Source: G963666705 sp963666705 (GTDB taxonomy: Bacteria > Pseudomonadota > Alphaproteobacteria > CADEGL01). From it: a stretch of DNA of 64,000 nucleotides. Below are positions 63,916 through 64,000 of the stretch, piece after piece. The DNA lies in assembly GCA_963666705.2 (NCBI GenBank), contig CAXXKO010000014.1, positions 124,001 through 188,000 of the forward strand. The letters are read 5' to 3'. The notes under the pieces are model-generated. The model saw only the letters and a list, made by a program, of their open reading frames with translations. It was not told where the DNA came from and did no database searches. The first letter of the stretch is position 1. Each line of letters begins with the position of its first letter. Both the position numbers and the translations under genes were made by a program.

Positions 63916-64000
63916 CTATTCGGGCAGGGCCTGCTTGGCCACCCGGTCGAACGCGGTCAGGATCGCGAGCATGCGCTCCATCTCGTCGAGGCGCACCATG
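63916..64000 (-). CDS. kdsA: 3-deoxy-8-phosphooctulonate synthase KdsA, C-terminal end (partial)
   Basis: The last 27 or so codons of a leftward gene, ending MVRLDEMERMLAILTAFD then RVAKQALPE, the pattern of KdsA C-termini (MV.LDEME..L..L..FD..AK). KdsA makes the 8-phosphate of Kdo for lipopolysaccharide. Its usual place next to eno supports the call. The rest is outside the window. Confidence 0.75.
   Translation of the reverse strand, partial: MVRLDEMERMLAILTAFDRVAKQALPE

Overview
The window is a high-GC alphaproteobacterial chromosome segment, most like Rhodospirillales. The evidence is the gene order eno, ftsB, pdhABC, lpd, lipA, ratA/coq10, cinA, pgpA, fused ispDF, dusB, ntrBC, ntrYX, trkA, hfq, hflX, the lipoyl-bearing E1 beta subunit, and a CIRCE-controlled groESL. 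The species cannot be told from the sequence alone.

Region 1-34 kb is an accessory, insertion-sequence-rich region. It starts with the tail of a dienelactone-hydrolase-like gene, an EF-hand protein, a DivK-like response regulator and a D-2-hydroxyacid dehydrogenase whose 5' end is partly duplicated upstream. An IS630 element, itself hit by an IS1595-family element, lies between this gene and a TolC-type outer membrane gene. From 6880 to 19224 is one IS1595-family transposon (8-bp target duplication GTCACATG) carrying three compact passenger genes. It has been inflated from about 2.6 kb to 12.3 kb by nested insertions: a second IS1595 element, an IS21 (itself hit by an IS3-like element), and an IS1380 that holds two further IS3-type elements. 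Next come genes of small-molecule and aromatic metabolism (PLP decarboxylase, amidase, LLM flavin oxidoreductase, gentisate-dioxygenase-like cupin, and beyond the next IS1380 an HpaB-type flavin monooxygenase). Among them two genes are split by insertions: a small unknown protein (IS1595) and a secreted protein (IS21). Orphan parD with a broken parE, an MNT/HEPN toxin-antitoxin pair and an AT-rich lipoprotein gene follow.

Region 35-64 kb is conserved core. It holds groESL with CIRCE and a terminator, and a long leftward cluster dusB-ntrBC-ntrYX-trkA-D-amino-acid transaminase-HAD phosphatase-hfq-hflX (nitrogen sensing, tRNA modification, potassium uptake, RNA regulation). A rightward ispDF-pgpA-cinA-CPBP protease group diverges from dusB. 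A leftward group kdsA-eno-threonine aldolase, then ftsB-pdhABC-lpd-lipA-ratA (glycolysis, pyruvate dehydrogenase and its lipoylation) follows, with a rightward amidase gene between threonine aldolase and ftsB.

Most element boundaries were worked out by eye from terminal inverted repeats, target duplications and comparison between copies within the window. Family names rest on recognised motifs, not on searches.
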